Shown here: piece after piece, positions 40,885 through 49,684 of the stretch
How positions within the stretch are numbered: the stretch's first letter is position 1
Layout: every line of letters starts with the position of its first letter
Assembly (NCBI GenBank): GCA_902790935.1
Contig: CADATP010000003.1
Location: forward strand, 1-62,119
Direction of reading: 5' to 3'
Source of the DNA: an uncultured Lachnospiraceae bacterium
Lineage (GTDB): Bacteria > Bacillota > Clostridia > Lachnospirales > Lachnospiraceae
Length of the DNA stretch: 62,119 nucleotides
The notes under the pieces: model-generated
Told to the model about the DNA's origin: nothing
The model's input: the letters and a program-made list of their open reading frames with translations, nothing else
The model's database searches: none
Translations under genes and position numbers: made by a program

Positions 40885-41730
40885 ATGTTTAAATTAGGAC
40901 AGTATCAGACACTTAAAGTAGTTAAGCAGGTGGAATTCGGAGTATACCTGGCGGAGGAAGGCGCTAAGGACGAGCGCATACTTCTCCCCGCAAGACAGGT
41001 TCCCGAAGGGACTAAGGTGGGAGACAGCCTTGAGGTATTTCTCTATAAGGATTCTGAGGACAGACCTATTGCCACCACCCACAGACCGCTCCTTTCAATG
41101 GGAGAGGTGGCAAGACTTAAAGTAAGCCAGGTCACAAAAGTCGGTGCCTTTTTATCCTGGGGACTTGATAAGGATCTATTCCTTCCCTTCAAGCAGCAGA
41201 CATATAAAGTATCAGAGGGCGACGAGGTACTTGTTGCTATGTACCTTGATAAGAGCAGCAGGCTTTGTGCTACTATGAACGTATATGAATGTCTGAGAAA
41301 TGATTCAACATATCGTAAAGACAATACCGTAACCGGTACCGTTTACCAGATAAGCCGGAATTTCGGTGCTTTTGTAGCGGTAGACGATCTGTATTCGGCT
41401 CTTATACCGGCAAAGGCTATGTTCGGAGCGGCGGGAGAGATAAAGATAGGGCAAAAGATCACCGCACGAGTTGCATCGGTCCTTCCCGACGGAAGACTTG
41501 AGCTTGCGGTAAGAGATAAAGGCTATTTACAGAGAAACGAAGATTCGGAAGCGATCCTTCATCTTATAAAGGAAGCAAAGGGAGTCCTTCCCTTCAGCGA
41601 TAAGGCATCCCCGGAGCTTATCTTTGAAAAGACCGGTATGAGCAAGGCACAGTTTAAACGCGCAGTCGGAAAGCTCTTAAAAGAAGGAAAGATAAATCTT
41701 GCACCCGACAGGATCGAACTTAGAAAGTGA
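40885..41730 (+). CDS. CvfB-like S1 RNA-binding protein
   Basis: The 281-residue product has repeated S1-like RNA-binding domains (QYQTLKVVKQVEFGVYLAEEG, then VARLKVSQVTKVGAFLSWGLDKDLFLP, then VTGTVYQISRNFGAFVAVDD) and a C-terminal winged helix (EKTGMSKAQFKRAVGKLLKEGKI). This is the layout of CvfB/YitL, an RNA-binding regulator of virulence gene expression in staphylococci. Its target here is unknown. Confidence 0.9.
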   Translation: MFKLGQYQTLKVVKQVEFGVYLAEEGAKDERILLPARQVPEGTKVGDSLEVFLYKDSEDRPIATTHRPLLSMGEVARLKVSQVTKVGAFLSWGLDKDLFLPFKQQTYKVSEGDEVLVAMYLDKSSRLCATMNVYECLRNDSTYRKDNTVTGTVYQISRNFGAFVAVDDLYSALIPAKAMFGAAGEIKIGQKITARVASVLPDGRLELAVRDKGYLQRNEDSEAILHLIKEAKGVLPFSDKASPELIFEKTGMSKAQFKRAVGKLLKEGKINLAPDRIELRK

Positions 41731-41776
41731 CTTTTTGACATAATTCTAAAGAAAAAATAAAGTTATGTAAATTAAC

Positions 41777-41804
41777 TTGATTCTTTTACCTTGTGTGCTA
41801 TAAT
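41777..41804 (+). promoter_or_regulatory. Promoter of yjfB
   Basis: TTGATT (41777-41782) and the perfect TATAAT (41799-41804) are 16 bases apart. It looks like a sigma-A promoter; I do not see a sigma-D flagellar pattern. Confidence 0.65.
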
Positions 41805-41867
41805 CAAATTAACCAAAAGGATTTGGTCTTTTTAGTGTGATTCAAGGATGAATCAGGAGGTGATAAT

Positions 41868-42065
41868 ATGAATTTTTCTATTACTCAGCTTTCGCCTGCA
41901 GTAAGCCAGGCAAACCTTAATACCGATTTCGGTGTAAAGATGCTTGCTAAAACTATGGATACCAATGAGCAGATCGGCGAGAATCTCGTAGGGATGATCG
42001 ATGCCGCTGCTATGGAGAGAAGCGTTAATCCTGCAGTCGGAGGAAACTTTGACATGTCTGTTTAA
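41868..42065 (+). CDS. YjfB-like putative motility protein
   Basis: The 65-residue product matches the small YjfB family in its ends: MNFSITQLSPAVSQANLNTDFGVKMLAKTMD and an N-P-A-V-G-G-N-F-D-M-S-V tail. The gene has an exceptionally strong ribosome site (AGGAGGTGATAAT) and its own promoter and terminator, suggesting high expression. The family is annotated as motility-related from genome context; the molecular role is unknown. No flagellar genes occur in the window. Confidence 0.8.
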   Translation: MNFSITQLSPAVSQANLNTDFGVKMLAKTMDTNEQIGENLVGMIDAAAMERSVNPAVGGNFDMSV

Positions 42066-42090
42066 GGCGGACAAAAGAATTAGGACTTAG

Positions 42091-42122
42091 AGAGCCAAGA
42101 GATGATCTTGGCTCTTTGTTAT
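42091..42122 (+). terminator. Rho-independent terminator after yjfB
   Basis: AGAGCCAAGA (42091-42100) pairs perfectly with TCTTGGCTCT (42106-42115), followed by TTGTTATTTTT. Confidence 0.85.
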
Positions 42123-42181
42123 TTTTCACAGTAAAATCTTTCAAAGAGACAAAAACATAAAATAAAATGACGAAAAACTCA

Positions 42182-42222
42182 AAAAAATGACCAAAAAAGA
42201 GTTGATTTTTTGGTCATTTTTT
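42182..42222 (+). repeat. 17-bp perfect inverted repeat before the CdaR-like gene
   Basis: AAAAAATGACCAAAAAA (42182-42198) is followed, after the loop GAGTTGA, by its exact reverse complement (42206-42222). A near copy of the left arm core, AAAATGACGAAAAA, lies just upstream at 42175-42188. The structure could be a bidirectional terminator or an operator with TGACC half-sites. It is 59 bases before the start of the CdaR-like regulator. Confidence 0.65.
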
Positions 42223-42280
42223 AGTACAGTTTATATAGTGCCTTTTTATGGGGCATTCGTATTCTTAGTTGGAGGAATAT

Positions 42281-43366
42281 ATGATCTCAAATCAGATTTT
42301 ACAGAATACTCTCGATGGGCTCAGCTCCATTTCCGGAGCCGCTTTAAGCGTTATGGATCCGGAGGGAAAAGTTGCCGCTTCTACTGCCGATCTGTCGGTT
42401 TGTTCACACCCCGCAGCTGAATTTGCAAAGTCACCTGCTGATTCGCAGGAAATTTCAGGATATCAGTATTTCAAGATTTACGATGAGCAGAGCCTGGAAT
42501 ATGTTCTTGTTGTGGGCGGAAGCGGTGAAGAAAAGTACGTTGTGGGAAGAATGGTTGCCTTCCAGATCCAGAGCCTTCTTGTAGCTTATAAGGAGCGCTT
42601 TGACAAGGACAACTATATCAAGAACCTTCTTCTCGACAATCTGCTCCTTATTGATATTTACAGCAGATCCAAGAAGCTTCATATCCAGACGGAAGTTCCC
42701 AGAGTAGTATTTGTAATTGAGTGCGCTAAGGGCAAGGACAATAACCTTTTAGACCTTACCAAGACCGCAATAGGAAGCAGCAAGGATTTTGTCACAGCTG
42801 TTGATGAAAAGAACGTTATCGTTGTAAAAGAGCTTGCTTCTATGGAAGCTACCAAGGAGATCGCAAAGACTATCAAGTCTCTCTCGGATTTTTACCATAA
42901 AGAGGGAGTTAAAGGGCTTCGTATCGCATACGGTACCGTTGTGCCCGAGATCAAGGAAGTCAGCCGTTCCTACAAGGAAGCCCGTATGGCAGCCGACGTA
43001 GGAAGAATATTCTTCGAGGAAAGAGAAGTAGTAGCGTACAGTCAGCTCGGAATAGGTCGTCTTATCTACCAGCTTCCCATTCCGCTTTGCAAGATGTATA
43101 TCGAAGAAATCTTCGGAACCAAGTCACCCGATGATTTTGATGAAGAGACGATCACAACGATTCAGAAATTCTTCGAGAACAATCTTAATGTATCCGAGAC
43201 CTCGAGACAGTTATTCATCCACAGAAATACGCTTGTTTACCGCCTTGATAAGCTCCAGAAGAGCACAGGGCTCGATCTTCGCGCTTTCGAGGACGCGATT
43301 ACCTTTAAGATTGCGCTTATGGTAGTTAACTACATGAAGTGCATAGAGGAGAACGAATACAGATAA
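42281..43366 (+). CDS. CdaR/PucR-type transcriptional regulator
   Basis: The start is ATG 42281 behind TTGGAGGAA. The 361-residue product has an N-terminal sensor part (SSISGAALSVMDPEGKVAAST), a GGDEF-like middle (VKGLRIAYGTVVPEIKEVSRSYKEARMA) and a C-terminal helix-turn-helix (LNVSETSRQLFIHRNTLVYRLDKLQKSTGLDLR), the order seen in sugar diacid regulators such as CdaR. The effector is unknown and no diacid genes are near. It lies 13 bases before ftsE; whether it controls that operon cannot be judged. Confidence 0.87.
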   Translation: MISNQILQNTLDGLSSISGAALSVMDPEGKVAASTADLSVCSHPAAEFAKSPADSQEISGYQYFKIYDEQSLEYVLVVGGSGEEKYVVGRMVAFQIQSLLVAYKERFDKDNYIKNLLLDNLLLIDIYSRSKKLHIQTEVPRVVFVIECAKGKDNNLLDLTKTAIGSSKDFVTAVDEKNVIVVKELASMEATKEIAKTIKSLSDFYHKEGVKGLRIAYGTVVPEIKEVSRSYKEARMAADVGRIFFEEREVVAYSQLGIGRLIYQLPIPLCKMYIEEIFGTKSPDDFDEETITTIQKFFENNLNVSETSRQLFIHRNTLVYRLDKLQKSTGLDLRAFEDAITFKIALMVVNYMKCIEENEYR

Positions 43367-43379
43367 TTTTGAGGCTATT

Positions 43380-44126
43380 ATGACATCGAAAGAGAAAAAA
43401 CAGTTAAAACGAGACAAATTTGTGGAAGAGAACGGGATCATCTGCCTTGAGAACGTAAGTATGAATTACCCCGAGCAGGGAGCCCCCGCCATCGACAATA
43501 TCTCTTTACGTATAAACAGGGGAGAGTTCGTATTTATCACGGGAGACAGCGGATCCGGAAAATCCACTATGATCAAGCTCCTTTTAAGAGAGCTTGTTGC
43601 CACACACGGAAACGTTTTTGTTAACGGATACAACACTAAAAAGCTCAGACACGGACAGATTCCCCAGTTTAGAAGAAATCTGGGAGTCGTATTCCAGGAC
43701 TTCAGACTTTTAAGGGACAGAAACGTTTACGAGAACGTTGCTTTTGCGCAGAGAATAATCGAAGTGCCTTCATCCCAGATGAGGCGCAACGTACCCAATA
43801 TCCTGTCTATGGTAGGACTTGCGGGTAAATATAAATCGGACGTCAGAAAATTATCCGGCGGTGAACAGCAGAGAGTTGCTCTTGCCAGAGCCCTTATCAA
43901 CAAGCCGTCAATCCTTCTTGCTGATGAGCCTACCGGTAACCTCGATCCCAACAATTCATGGGAGATCATGAAGATGATCGAGGAGATCAATGAGATGGGT
44001 ACAACAGTTGTTGTGGTAACCCATAGCCCCGAGATCGTAAATGCGATGAAAAAGCGTGTAGTTACGATGCGCAAGGGAATCATAGTCAGCGACGAGGAAG
44101 AGGGACTTTACATCAATGAAGATTAG
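43380..44126 (+). CDS. ftsE: Cell division ATP-binding protein FtsE
   Basis: FtsE is the ATPase of the FtsEX complex, which activates peptidoglycan hydrolases at the septum or wall. The 248-residue product has Walker A GDSGSGKST, signature LSGGEQQRVALARAL and Walker B LLADEPTGNLDP. The usual N-terminus (MI..NVS..Y) is preceded by about 20 extra charged residues. It overlaps ftsX by 11 bases. Confidence 0.96.
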   Translation: MTSKEKKQLKRDKFVEENGIICLENVSMNYPEQGAPAIDNISLRINRGEFVFITGDSGSGKSTMIKLLLRELVATHGNVFVNGYNTKKLRHGQIPQFRRNLGVVFQDFRLLRDRNVYENVAFAQRIIEVPSSQMRRNVPNILSMVGLAGKYKSDVRKLSGGEQQRVALARALINKPSILLADEPTGNLDPNNSWEIMKMIEEINEMGTTVVVVTHSPEIVNAMKKRVVTMRKGIIVSDEEEGLYINED

Positions 44127-45015
44127 TACATTTTTCTATACATTATGGCAGGGAGTCCGCAACCTTTTCAGGAACGGATGGTATTCCCTTGCCTCAATAT
44201 CAACGATCGCAGCCTGCCTGTTTTTGTTCGGACTTTTCTTTTCTGTTGTTTTCAACATAAGAAATATCCTCCTTACCGCAGAAGAGGCAGTTTCAATCAC
44301 GGTTTTCTTTAACGATGATGTCAGCGATGAGAGAGTTAAGGAAATCGGTGAAGAGATCAAAAAAAGAACCGAAGTAGCATCAGTCAAGTTCCATGATGAC
44401 GATGAGATCTGGGCTGAATTCGGTGAGGCGTATTACGGCCCCGATTATGCCGAAGGCTTCCCGGAGAACCCTCTTGAGGGAGACCACAACTACGAAGTAT
44501 TCTTAAGCGACGTTTCAATGCAGGATACTCTTGTAAACTGGCTTCAGAGTAAGAGCGAGGTACGAAAGGTCAATTACTCGGAGGTGACGGCAGACACCCT
44601 TACCGGAGTCAACAGCCTTATTGCTTATGTTTCCATCGCAATCATCGCTATCCTTTTGGCGGTAAGTATATTCCTTATCAGCAACACGGTCAGAGTCGGA
44701 ATATCCGTCAGAGCCGAAGAGATAAGTATTATGAAATACGTCGGTGCTACGGACTTTTTCGTAAGAGCGCCCTTTGTACTGGAAGGAATGCTTATAGGAC
44801 TTATCGGTTCGGTGATCCCGCTGCTTCTTATTCACGAGCTTTACGATTATGTTATCAGATACGTGACTGAAAGATTTGCGATACTCAGCAGCATGCTTAA
44901 TTTCCTGCAGATAGACGAGATCTTTAAGTATCTTATGCCTGTTTGCCTTGTTGTCGGCGTAGGAATCGGATTTATAGGAAGCCTTGCTACAGTACGTAAG
45001 CATTTGAGAGTTTGA
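44116..45015 (+). CDS. ftsX: Cell division protein FtsX
   Basis: The 299-residue membrane partner of FtsE has an N-terminal helix, an extracellular domain (about 50-165) and three more helices. The extracellular loop, rich in acidic residues, is the part that binds and activates the hydrolase in relatives. The following gene encodes just such an EnvC/PcsB-like M23 protein, starting two bases after the ftsX stop. Confidence 0.95.
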   Translation: MKISTFFYTLWQGVRNLFRNGWYSLASISTIAACLFLFGLFFSVVFNIRNILLTAEEAVSITVFFNDDVSDERVKEIGEEIKKRTEVASVKFHDDDEIWAEFGEAYYGPDYAEGFPENPLEGDHNYEVFLSDVSMQDTLVNWLQSKSEVRKVNYSEVTADTLTGVNSLIAYVSIAIIAILLAVSIFLISNTVRVGISVRAEEISIMKYVGATDFFVRAPFVLEGMLIGLIGSVIPLLLIHELYDYVIRYVTERFAILSSMLNFLQIDEIFKYLMPVCLVVGVGIGFIGSLATVRKHLRV

Positions 45016-45016
45016 T

Positions 45017-46294
45017 ATGAAAAACAATAAAGCATTTAACAAAATGAGTGAAAAAAGAGCTAAGGCAGTCTGTCTATTTATGACGGCTGCACTGGCTCTT
45101 TTGTGCGTACTCCCCGTACAGGGAGCTAAAGCTGCTCCGGCATACACAAGTATTTCCAGCGACTCCATCAAGCAAAAACAGCAGGAGATCGAGAAAGCAA
45201 AGAAAGACAAAGCTGATATCCAGAGCAAAAAGTCCAATGTCGAGAGTATCAAGAAAAATCTTGAGCAGCAAAAGAATGATATAAATGAGTATATAAGGCA
45301 GATCGACGAGACCCTGGAGGAAATGAATTACAATATAATGGATCTCGAGGACCAGATCGCGATATTAGAGGTCGATATCGAGAGAACAGAGAAAGAGTAT
45401 GAGCAGGCCAAGGCCGATGAGGAGGCGCATTACGAGGCTATGAAGCATCGTATGAAGATGATGTATGAAAAGGATGAGACAAGTATCCTTACCAGCCTTC
45501 TGACATCTACAAGTCTTAGAGATCTTTTGAATCGTATGGATTATATCGAGGCTGTCGTCGCGTACGATAAGGCTTCATGGGAACAGCTCAAGACCACGAG
45601 AGCATATGTGGACCTTTGCTACCAACAGCTCGAGCTTTCGAAAGAGTCTGTGGATGAGGCTAAGCAAAATGTCGAGGCCGAGAAGGCCAATATGGAAGAA
45701 TTAAGGCTCGAAAAAGAAGCACAGCTTCAGGAATATGTCAGAAGCATCGCGGCATCTCAGGCAGAGATCGACTCTCTTTCAAACCAGATAGATGAGTTTG
45801 ACGATGAGATCGAAGCCTTAAACAAAGCCATCGAAGTAGAGCAAAAACAGATCTGGCTGGCTCAGCAGGGACAGGCTAAGACATACGACGGCGGAAGCTT
45901 TGTATTCCCCATAGCTTCTTACAAATATATATCAAGTAAGTACGGATGGAGAAACCATCCTATCTACGGAGTTCAAAAGTTCCACAGCGGAGTTGACCTT
46001 GCGGCTAACTACGGAACAGCCATTTATGCGGCTTATGCAGGGGTTGTAGCCGGAGCGGGATACAATTCCTCTATGGGCAATTATGTTATGATCAATCATG
46101 GTGACGGACTTTATACCGTTTATATGCATGCATCCTCCCTTTACGTAAAGGAAGGCGATGTGGTCAGCACGGGTCAGACCATCGCAGCCGTTGGAAGTAC
46201 CGGAGCTTCAACCGGTAACCACCTGCATTTTTCCGTAAGACTTAACGGAGAGTACGTGGATCCCAATGGTTATATATATTTTTATGATACCTAA
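45017..46294 (+). CDS. EnvC/PcsB-like murein hydrolase or activator, coiled coil plus M23 domain
   Basis: The 425-residue product has a signal peptide (hydrophobic AVCLFMTAALALLCVLPVQG), long coiled coils (about 50-275, rich in Lys, Glu, Gln) and a C-terminal M23/LytM domain. Zinc ligands are present: FHSGVDL (His, Asp) and HLHFSV (His-x-His), so unlike E. coli EnvC it may cut peptidoglycan itself. Next to ftsEX it is the likely effector that FtsX switches on. Confidence 0.93.
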   Translation: MKNNKAFNKMSEKRAKAVCLFMTAALALLCVLPVQGAKAAPAYTSISSDSIKQKQQEIEKAKKDKADIQSKKSNVESIKKNLEQQKNDINEYIRQIDETLEEMNYNIMDLEDQIAILEVDIERTEKEYEQAKADEEAHYEAMKHRMKMMYEKDETSILTSLLTSTSLRDLLNRMDYIEAVVAYDKASWEQLKTTRAYVDLCYQQLELSKESVDEAKQNVEAEKANMEELRLEKEAQLQEYVRSIAASQAEIDSLSNQIDEFDDEIEALNKAIEVEQKQIWLAQQGQAKTYDGGSFVFPIASYKYISSKYGWRNHPIYGVQKFHSGVDLAANYGTAIYAAYAGVVAGAGYNSSMGNYVMINHGDGLYTVYMHASSLYVKEGDVVSTGQTIAAVGSTGASTGNHLHFSVRLNGEYVDPNGYIYFYDT

Positions 46295-46312
46295 AAAGGA
46301 ATATTACTTAAG

Positions 46313-47548
46313 ATGGAAGAAAATAAACAGGGAAAGAAACAGCTGATAATCGGAATCCTCATTGGAGCCCTTGTAATGGGGATCGCTATGATGATAGTCG
46401 TTATCGGCGTGGTTAGAAAATACAACAAAAGCTATATTTCTGAAGGCTCCTTTGTAGAAGTCTCAGATACAGTCCTCGATGAGGAGACAGTCAAAAAACT
46501 TGAGCAGGTTCAAAGCCTGATAGACGGTAAATCCATATACGAGATAGACAGAGACAAGCTCCGCGAAGGAATGGTGGAAGGCCTTCTTGCGGGAACGGGC
46601 GACAGATACGCGACCTACTATACTCCCGAAGAGATACAGCAGCAGATGGACAGCTACAGCGGAAAATTCTTCGGAATCGGCGTTGTTATGGGGCCGGATG
46701 AGAACAAGAATATCTACGTACACCAGGTTTACTCCGATTCACCCGCTGAAAGAGCCGGGATGAGAGAAGGGGACATCATAACAAAGGTTGACGGAACCGA
46801 TGTTACGGAGATGGATCTTGACGGAATTGTCTCTATGGTCAGAGGAGAAAAGGGTACTAAGGTCGTAATTACCGTATACAGAGAGACTGATAATAAAGAG
46901 TATGACCTTACGGCGATCCGAGACGAGATCAAGGAAGAAGTCATCGAGTACAAGATGCTTGAGGACAATATCGGATATATCCACATCGAGGAATGGTATG
47001 ACACCACGGGAGAACAGTTCTCGGATGCACAAAAGACCCTTGAAGAGGAGGGGATGAAGTCGCTGATTGTAGACCTCAGGTCAAATACAGGCGGCCTTGT
47101 GAGCGCTACGGTTGATGTACTTGAGTGCTTCCTTCCCGAAAGCGATGTGCTTTATGTTGAAGACAATACGGGAAAGAGATCCGCGTATAAGGCTTATTAC
47201 GAAGATGAAATAAATATACCTGTTGTTATACTGACCAATGGTTATACTGCCAGTGCGTCTGAAATCTTTACCGGGGCTCTTAAGGATTACGACAAGGCAA
47301 TAAGTATCGGCACAAAGACATATGGTAAGGGAGTTGTCCAGTCTTTCTATTATCTTTTTGACAACTCTGCTTTAAAGCTTACAACTGAACAGTACTTTAC
47401 ACCTAACGGAACCGCTCTTGACGGAAACGGAATAGACCCGGATATCGAGGTCGAGCTTGATGCCGATGCCTATTATGACCCGGAAAATCCTGTTGATAAT
47501 CAGCTTGAAGAGGCTGTTAATTATTTAAAGAAACAAGGAGGGTACTAA
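46313..47548 (+). CDS. S41 family C-terminal processing peptidase
   Basis: The 411-residue product has one N-terminal membrane helix (LIIGILIGALVMGIAMMIVVIGVV), a PDZ domain (about 130-210, SPAERAGMREGDIITKVDG) and the S41 protease core with nucleophile in NGYTASASEIF and lysine in TKTYGKGVVQ. It sits in the ftsEX-hydrolase unit and may process the hydrolase or other wall proteins, as CtpA-type proteases do for hydrolases elsewhere. Confidence 0.93.
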   Translation: MEENKQGKKQLIIGILIGALVMGIAMMIVVIGVVRKYNKSYISEGSFVEVSDTVLDEETVKKLEQVQSLIDGKSIYEIDRDKLREGMVEGLLAGTGDRYATYYTPEEIQQQMDSYSGKFFGIGVVMGPDENKNIYVHQVYSDSPAERAGMREGDIITKVDGTDVTEMDLDGIVSMVRGEKGTKVVITVYRETDNKEYDLTAIRDEIKEEVIEYKMLEDNIGYIHIEEWYDTTGEQFSDAQKTLEEEGMKSLIVDLRSNTGGLVSATVDVLECFLPESDVLYVEDNTGKRSAYKAYYEDEINIPVVILTNGYTASASEIFTGALKDYDKAISIGTKTYGKGVVQSFYYLFDNSALKLTTEQYFTPNGTALDGNGIDPDIEVELDADAYYDPENPVDNQLEEAVNYLKKQGGY

Positions 47549-47549
47549 A

Positions 47550-48245
47550 TTGAGGAAGTATGTAGCAGAATTTGTAGGAACTATGGTGCTTGTCGTATTG
47601 GGGTGCGGCACGGCAATGCTGGTTGGGTGCGACGCGGCAAACGGAAGCGGATATTTGCTCACCGCTCTTGCCTTCGGACTGACTATAGTAGCTATGGCTT
47701 ACAGCATCGGTAATGTATCGGGATGTCATATCAACCCGGCGGTATCATTAGGGGTACTGATAAGCGGCGGGATGACAGGCAAAGATTTTTGCGGATATGT
47801 AATATCCCAGTGCCTCGGAGCTTTTGCCGGATCCGGACTCCTTGCTCTTATCTTCAAGATCGGAAATGTAGAGGATAAGACCGGCGGCTTTGGAACAAAC
47901 GGACTGGCCGGAGTCGGTGGAAACTATGCTGCGGGACTCCTTGTTGAGATTGTGCTTACATGCATCTTTGTACTTGCCATACTCGGAGTAACATCCAAAA
48001 AGGCATCTCATGGATCCTTCGGCGGACTTGTAATCGGACTTACGCTTGTGGTTGTCCATATCCTTGGAATCGGACTTACCGGAACAAGCGTTAACCCCGC
48101 AAGAAGCTTCGGACCCGCTCTTATCGCTCTTATAAACGGTAATGTGACGCCTATTGCTCAGCTTTGGGTGTTCATTGTCGGACCCCTTGTGGGAGCTTCA
48201 ATCGCCGCATTCCTTTATAAGTTCCTTGAAGGAAAGGCAAATTAG
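47550..48245 (+). CDS. Aquaporin, water-type (AqpZ-like)
   Basis: The 231-residue channel protein has six hydrophobic helices and both NPA motifs (HINPAVSLG and SVNPARSFG). VVHILGIGLTGTSVNPARS keeps the His, Thr and Arg of the AqpZ selectivity filter, which argues for water rather than glycerol. The start is a TTG at 47550, six bases after AAGGAGGG and one base past the ctp stop. Its place behind wall hydrolase genes suggests osmotic adjustment during growth, which is an inference. Confidence 0.92.
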   Translation: MRKYVAEFVGTMVLVVLGCGTAMLVGCDAANGSGYLLTALAFGLTIVAMAYSIGNVSGCHINPAVSLGVLISGGMTGKDFCGYVISQCLGAFAGSGLLALIFKIGNVEDKTGGFGTNGLAGVGGNYAAGLLVEIVLTCIFVLAILGVTSKKASHGSFGGLVIGLTLVVVHILGIGLTGTSVNPARSFGPALIALINGNVTPIAQLWVFIVGPLVGASIAAFLYKFLEGKAN

Positions 48246-48256
48246 GATTAGAATTA

Positions 48257-48290
48257 AAGGTGCTACCGAAGAGGTGGCACCTTATTTTTA
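48257..48290 (+). terminator. Rho-independent terminator after the aquaporin gene
   Basis: AAGGTGCTACC (48257-48267) pairs with GGTGGCACCTT (48273-48283) with one wobble, followed by ATTTTTATTT. Confidence 0.85.
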
Positions 48291-48333
48291 TTTATGGGAA
48301 AGATTTAAAGCTAAGAGGAAGCACTTAAGTAGA

Positions 48334-49269
48334 ATGGCGCTAACCGTTGGTGAATATCTTAAAAGTAAATATGGGTGTAAAGTATACCGTATCGCTTTAG
48401 ACGGAGGTTTCACCTGCCCTAACAGGGACGGAAAGATATCTACAGGCGGCTGCATCTTTTGTTCAGCGGGAGGAAGCGGGGATTTCGCCGAAAGCAGAGA
48501 ACTTTCCATATCGGAGCAGATTGAAAAGGGTAAGGAAAGAGTAGCGGGGAAAATAAAGGACGGAAAGTATATTGCGTATTTCCAGGCTTTTACGAATACG
48601 TATGCCCCGGTAAGCAAACTTAGAAGCCTTTTTACCGAGGCGATAAACCATCCTGATATAGTGGGTATGTCTATCGCCACGAGACCTGACTGCCTGCCGG
48701 AAGATGTTCTGGATCTTTTGGATGAGCTTAACAGGATCAAACCTGTCTGGGTGGAGCTTGGGCTTCAGACGATCCATGAAAGGACGGCGGAGTATATCAG
48801 AAGAGGATATCCTCTTGCAGTGTACGACAGGGCGGTTTCGGAGCTAAAAAAGAGAAATATTTCTTTTATAACCCATGTGATACTTGGACTTCCGGGGGAA
48901 AGATGCGAGGATATGGAAGAGACGGTCAGGTATGTTTGCGGATTATCGGGTACCGAGAAGAGCGCGGACTACAAAGAGCAGAGATCAGATGATAAAGCAA
49001 TCACCGCCGATCCAAACGGTATAAAGCTCCAGCTTCTGCATGTGCTTAAGGGTACAGACCTTGCAAAGGACTACGAAGCGGGGAAATTTACAGTTTTGTC
49101 CGAAGATGAATATATAGCGATACTTGAAAGACTTTTAAAGATCATCCCCGATTCTGTTATAATCCACAGGCTTACAGGGGACGGACCAAAGAAAGATCTT
49201 ATAGCTCCTCTTTGGAGCGCAGATAAAAAGCATGTTTTAAACCGTATCAACAGGATACTTGCCCGTTAA
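48334..49269 (+). CDS. Radical SAM protein, TIGR01212/YtqA family
   Basis: The 311-residue product begins MALTVGEYLKSKYGCKVYRIALDGGFTCPNRDG. It has the special cysteine pattern of this family (TCPNRDG ... GGCIFCSAGG, C-x11-C-x2-C) and later ATRPDCLPEDVLDLL and HVILGLPGERCEDMEE. Radical SAM chemistry with unknown substrate; an RNA target has been suggested for relatives. The start is uncertain since AGAGGAAG lies 13 bases before the ATG at 48334; the longer frame upstream runs through the terminator. Confidence 0.85.
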   Translation: MALTVGEYLKSKYGCKVYRIALDGGFTCPNRDGKISTGGCIFCSAGGSGDFAESRELSISEQIEKGKERVAGKIKDGKYIAYFQAFTNTYAPVSKLRSLFTEAINHPDIVGMSIATRPDCLPEDVLDLLDELNRIKPVWVELGLQTIHERTAEYIRRGYPLAVYDRAVSELKKRNISFITHVILGLPGERCEDMEETVRYVCGLSGTEKSADYKEQRSDDKAITADPNGIKLQLLHVLKGTDLAKDYEAGKFTVLSEDEYIAILERLLKIIPDSVIIHRLTGDGPKKDLIAPLWSADKKHVLNRINRILAR

Positions 49270-49289
49270 TCTTTTTGAGGAGGACGCTT

Positions 49290-49670
49290 ATGAAGGGATA
49301 CAAAATGGAAATAGCTAAGACGAAGCAGGGAGTCCCGGTTTCGTCAAAAAAAGCGGACCTTGAAGCTGAAAAAAAGAGAGAAAAGGAGAACGAAAAAAAG
49401 CTTCTTGAGTCTCTTGTGGCAGATGATATAGAAAATAAGCCGAATCGCTGCAGAATCTGCGGGGCAAAGCTTGGATACGACGGACTCGGAGAGTACACAT
49501 GCCCTGACTGCGGCCATAAGGAATATGATGATTACGGTCTGGTCAGGAGCTTTTTGGAAGAGCATCCCGGGGCGACCGCCATTCAGGTGGAAAAAGGTAC
49601 CGGCGTATCAAGAAACAAGATCACAAAGATGATCGCAGACGATAAGTTTATTGCGAAGATTAATAAATAA
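49290..49670 (+). CDS. Small zinc-ribbon and helix-turn-helix protein
   Basis: The 126-residue product (ATG 49290, RBS GAGGAGGA) has a charged coiled N-terminus ([14 protein letters not shown]), a C4 zinc ribbon (CRICG...CPDCGHKEY, about 50-75) and a helix-turn-helix-like end ([24 protein letters not shown]). The zinc-ribbon-plus-HTH layout resembles the flagellar operon protein YvyF and related small regulators. Function unknown; it lies 15 bases before uvrB and may share its transcript. Confidence 0.75.
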   Translation: MKGYKMEIAKTKQGVPVSSKKADLEAEKKREKENEKKLLESLVADDIENKPNRCRICGAKLGYDGLGEYTCPDCGHKEYDDYGLVRSFLEEHPGATAIQVEKGTGVSRNKITKMIADDKFIAKINK

Positions 49671-49684
49671 AGGGTTTTGCGCAT

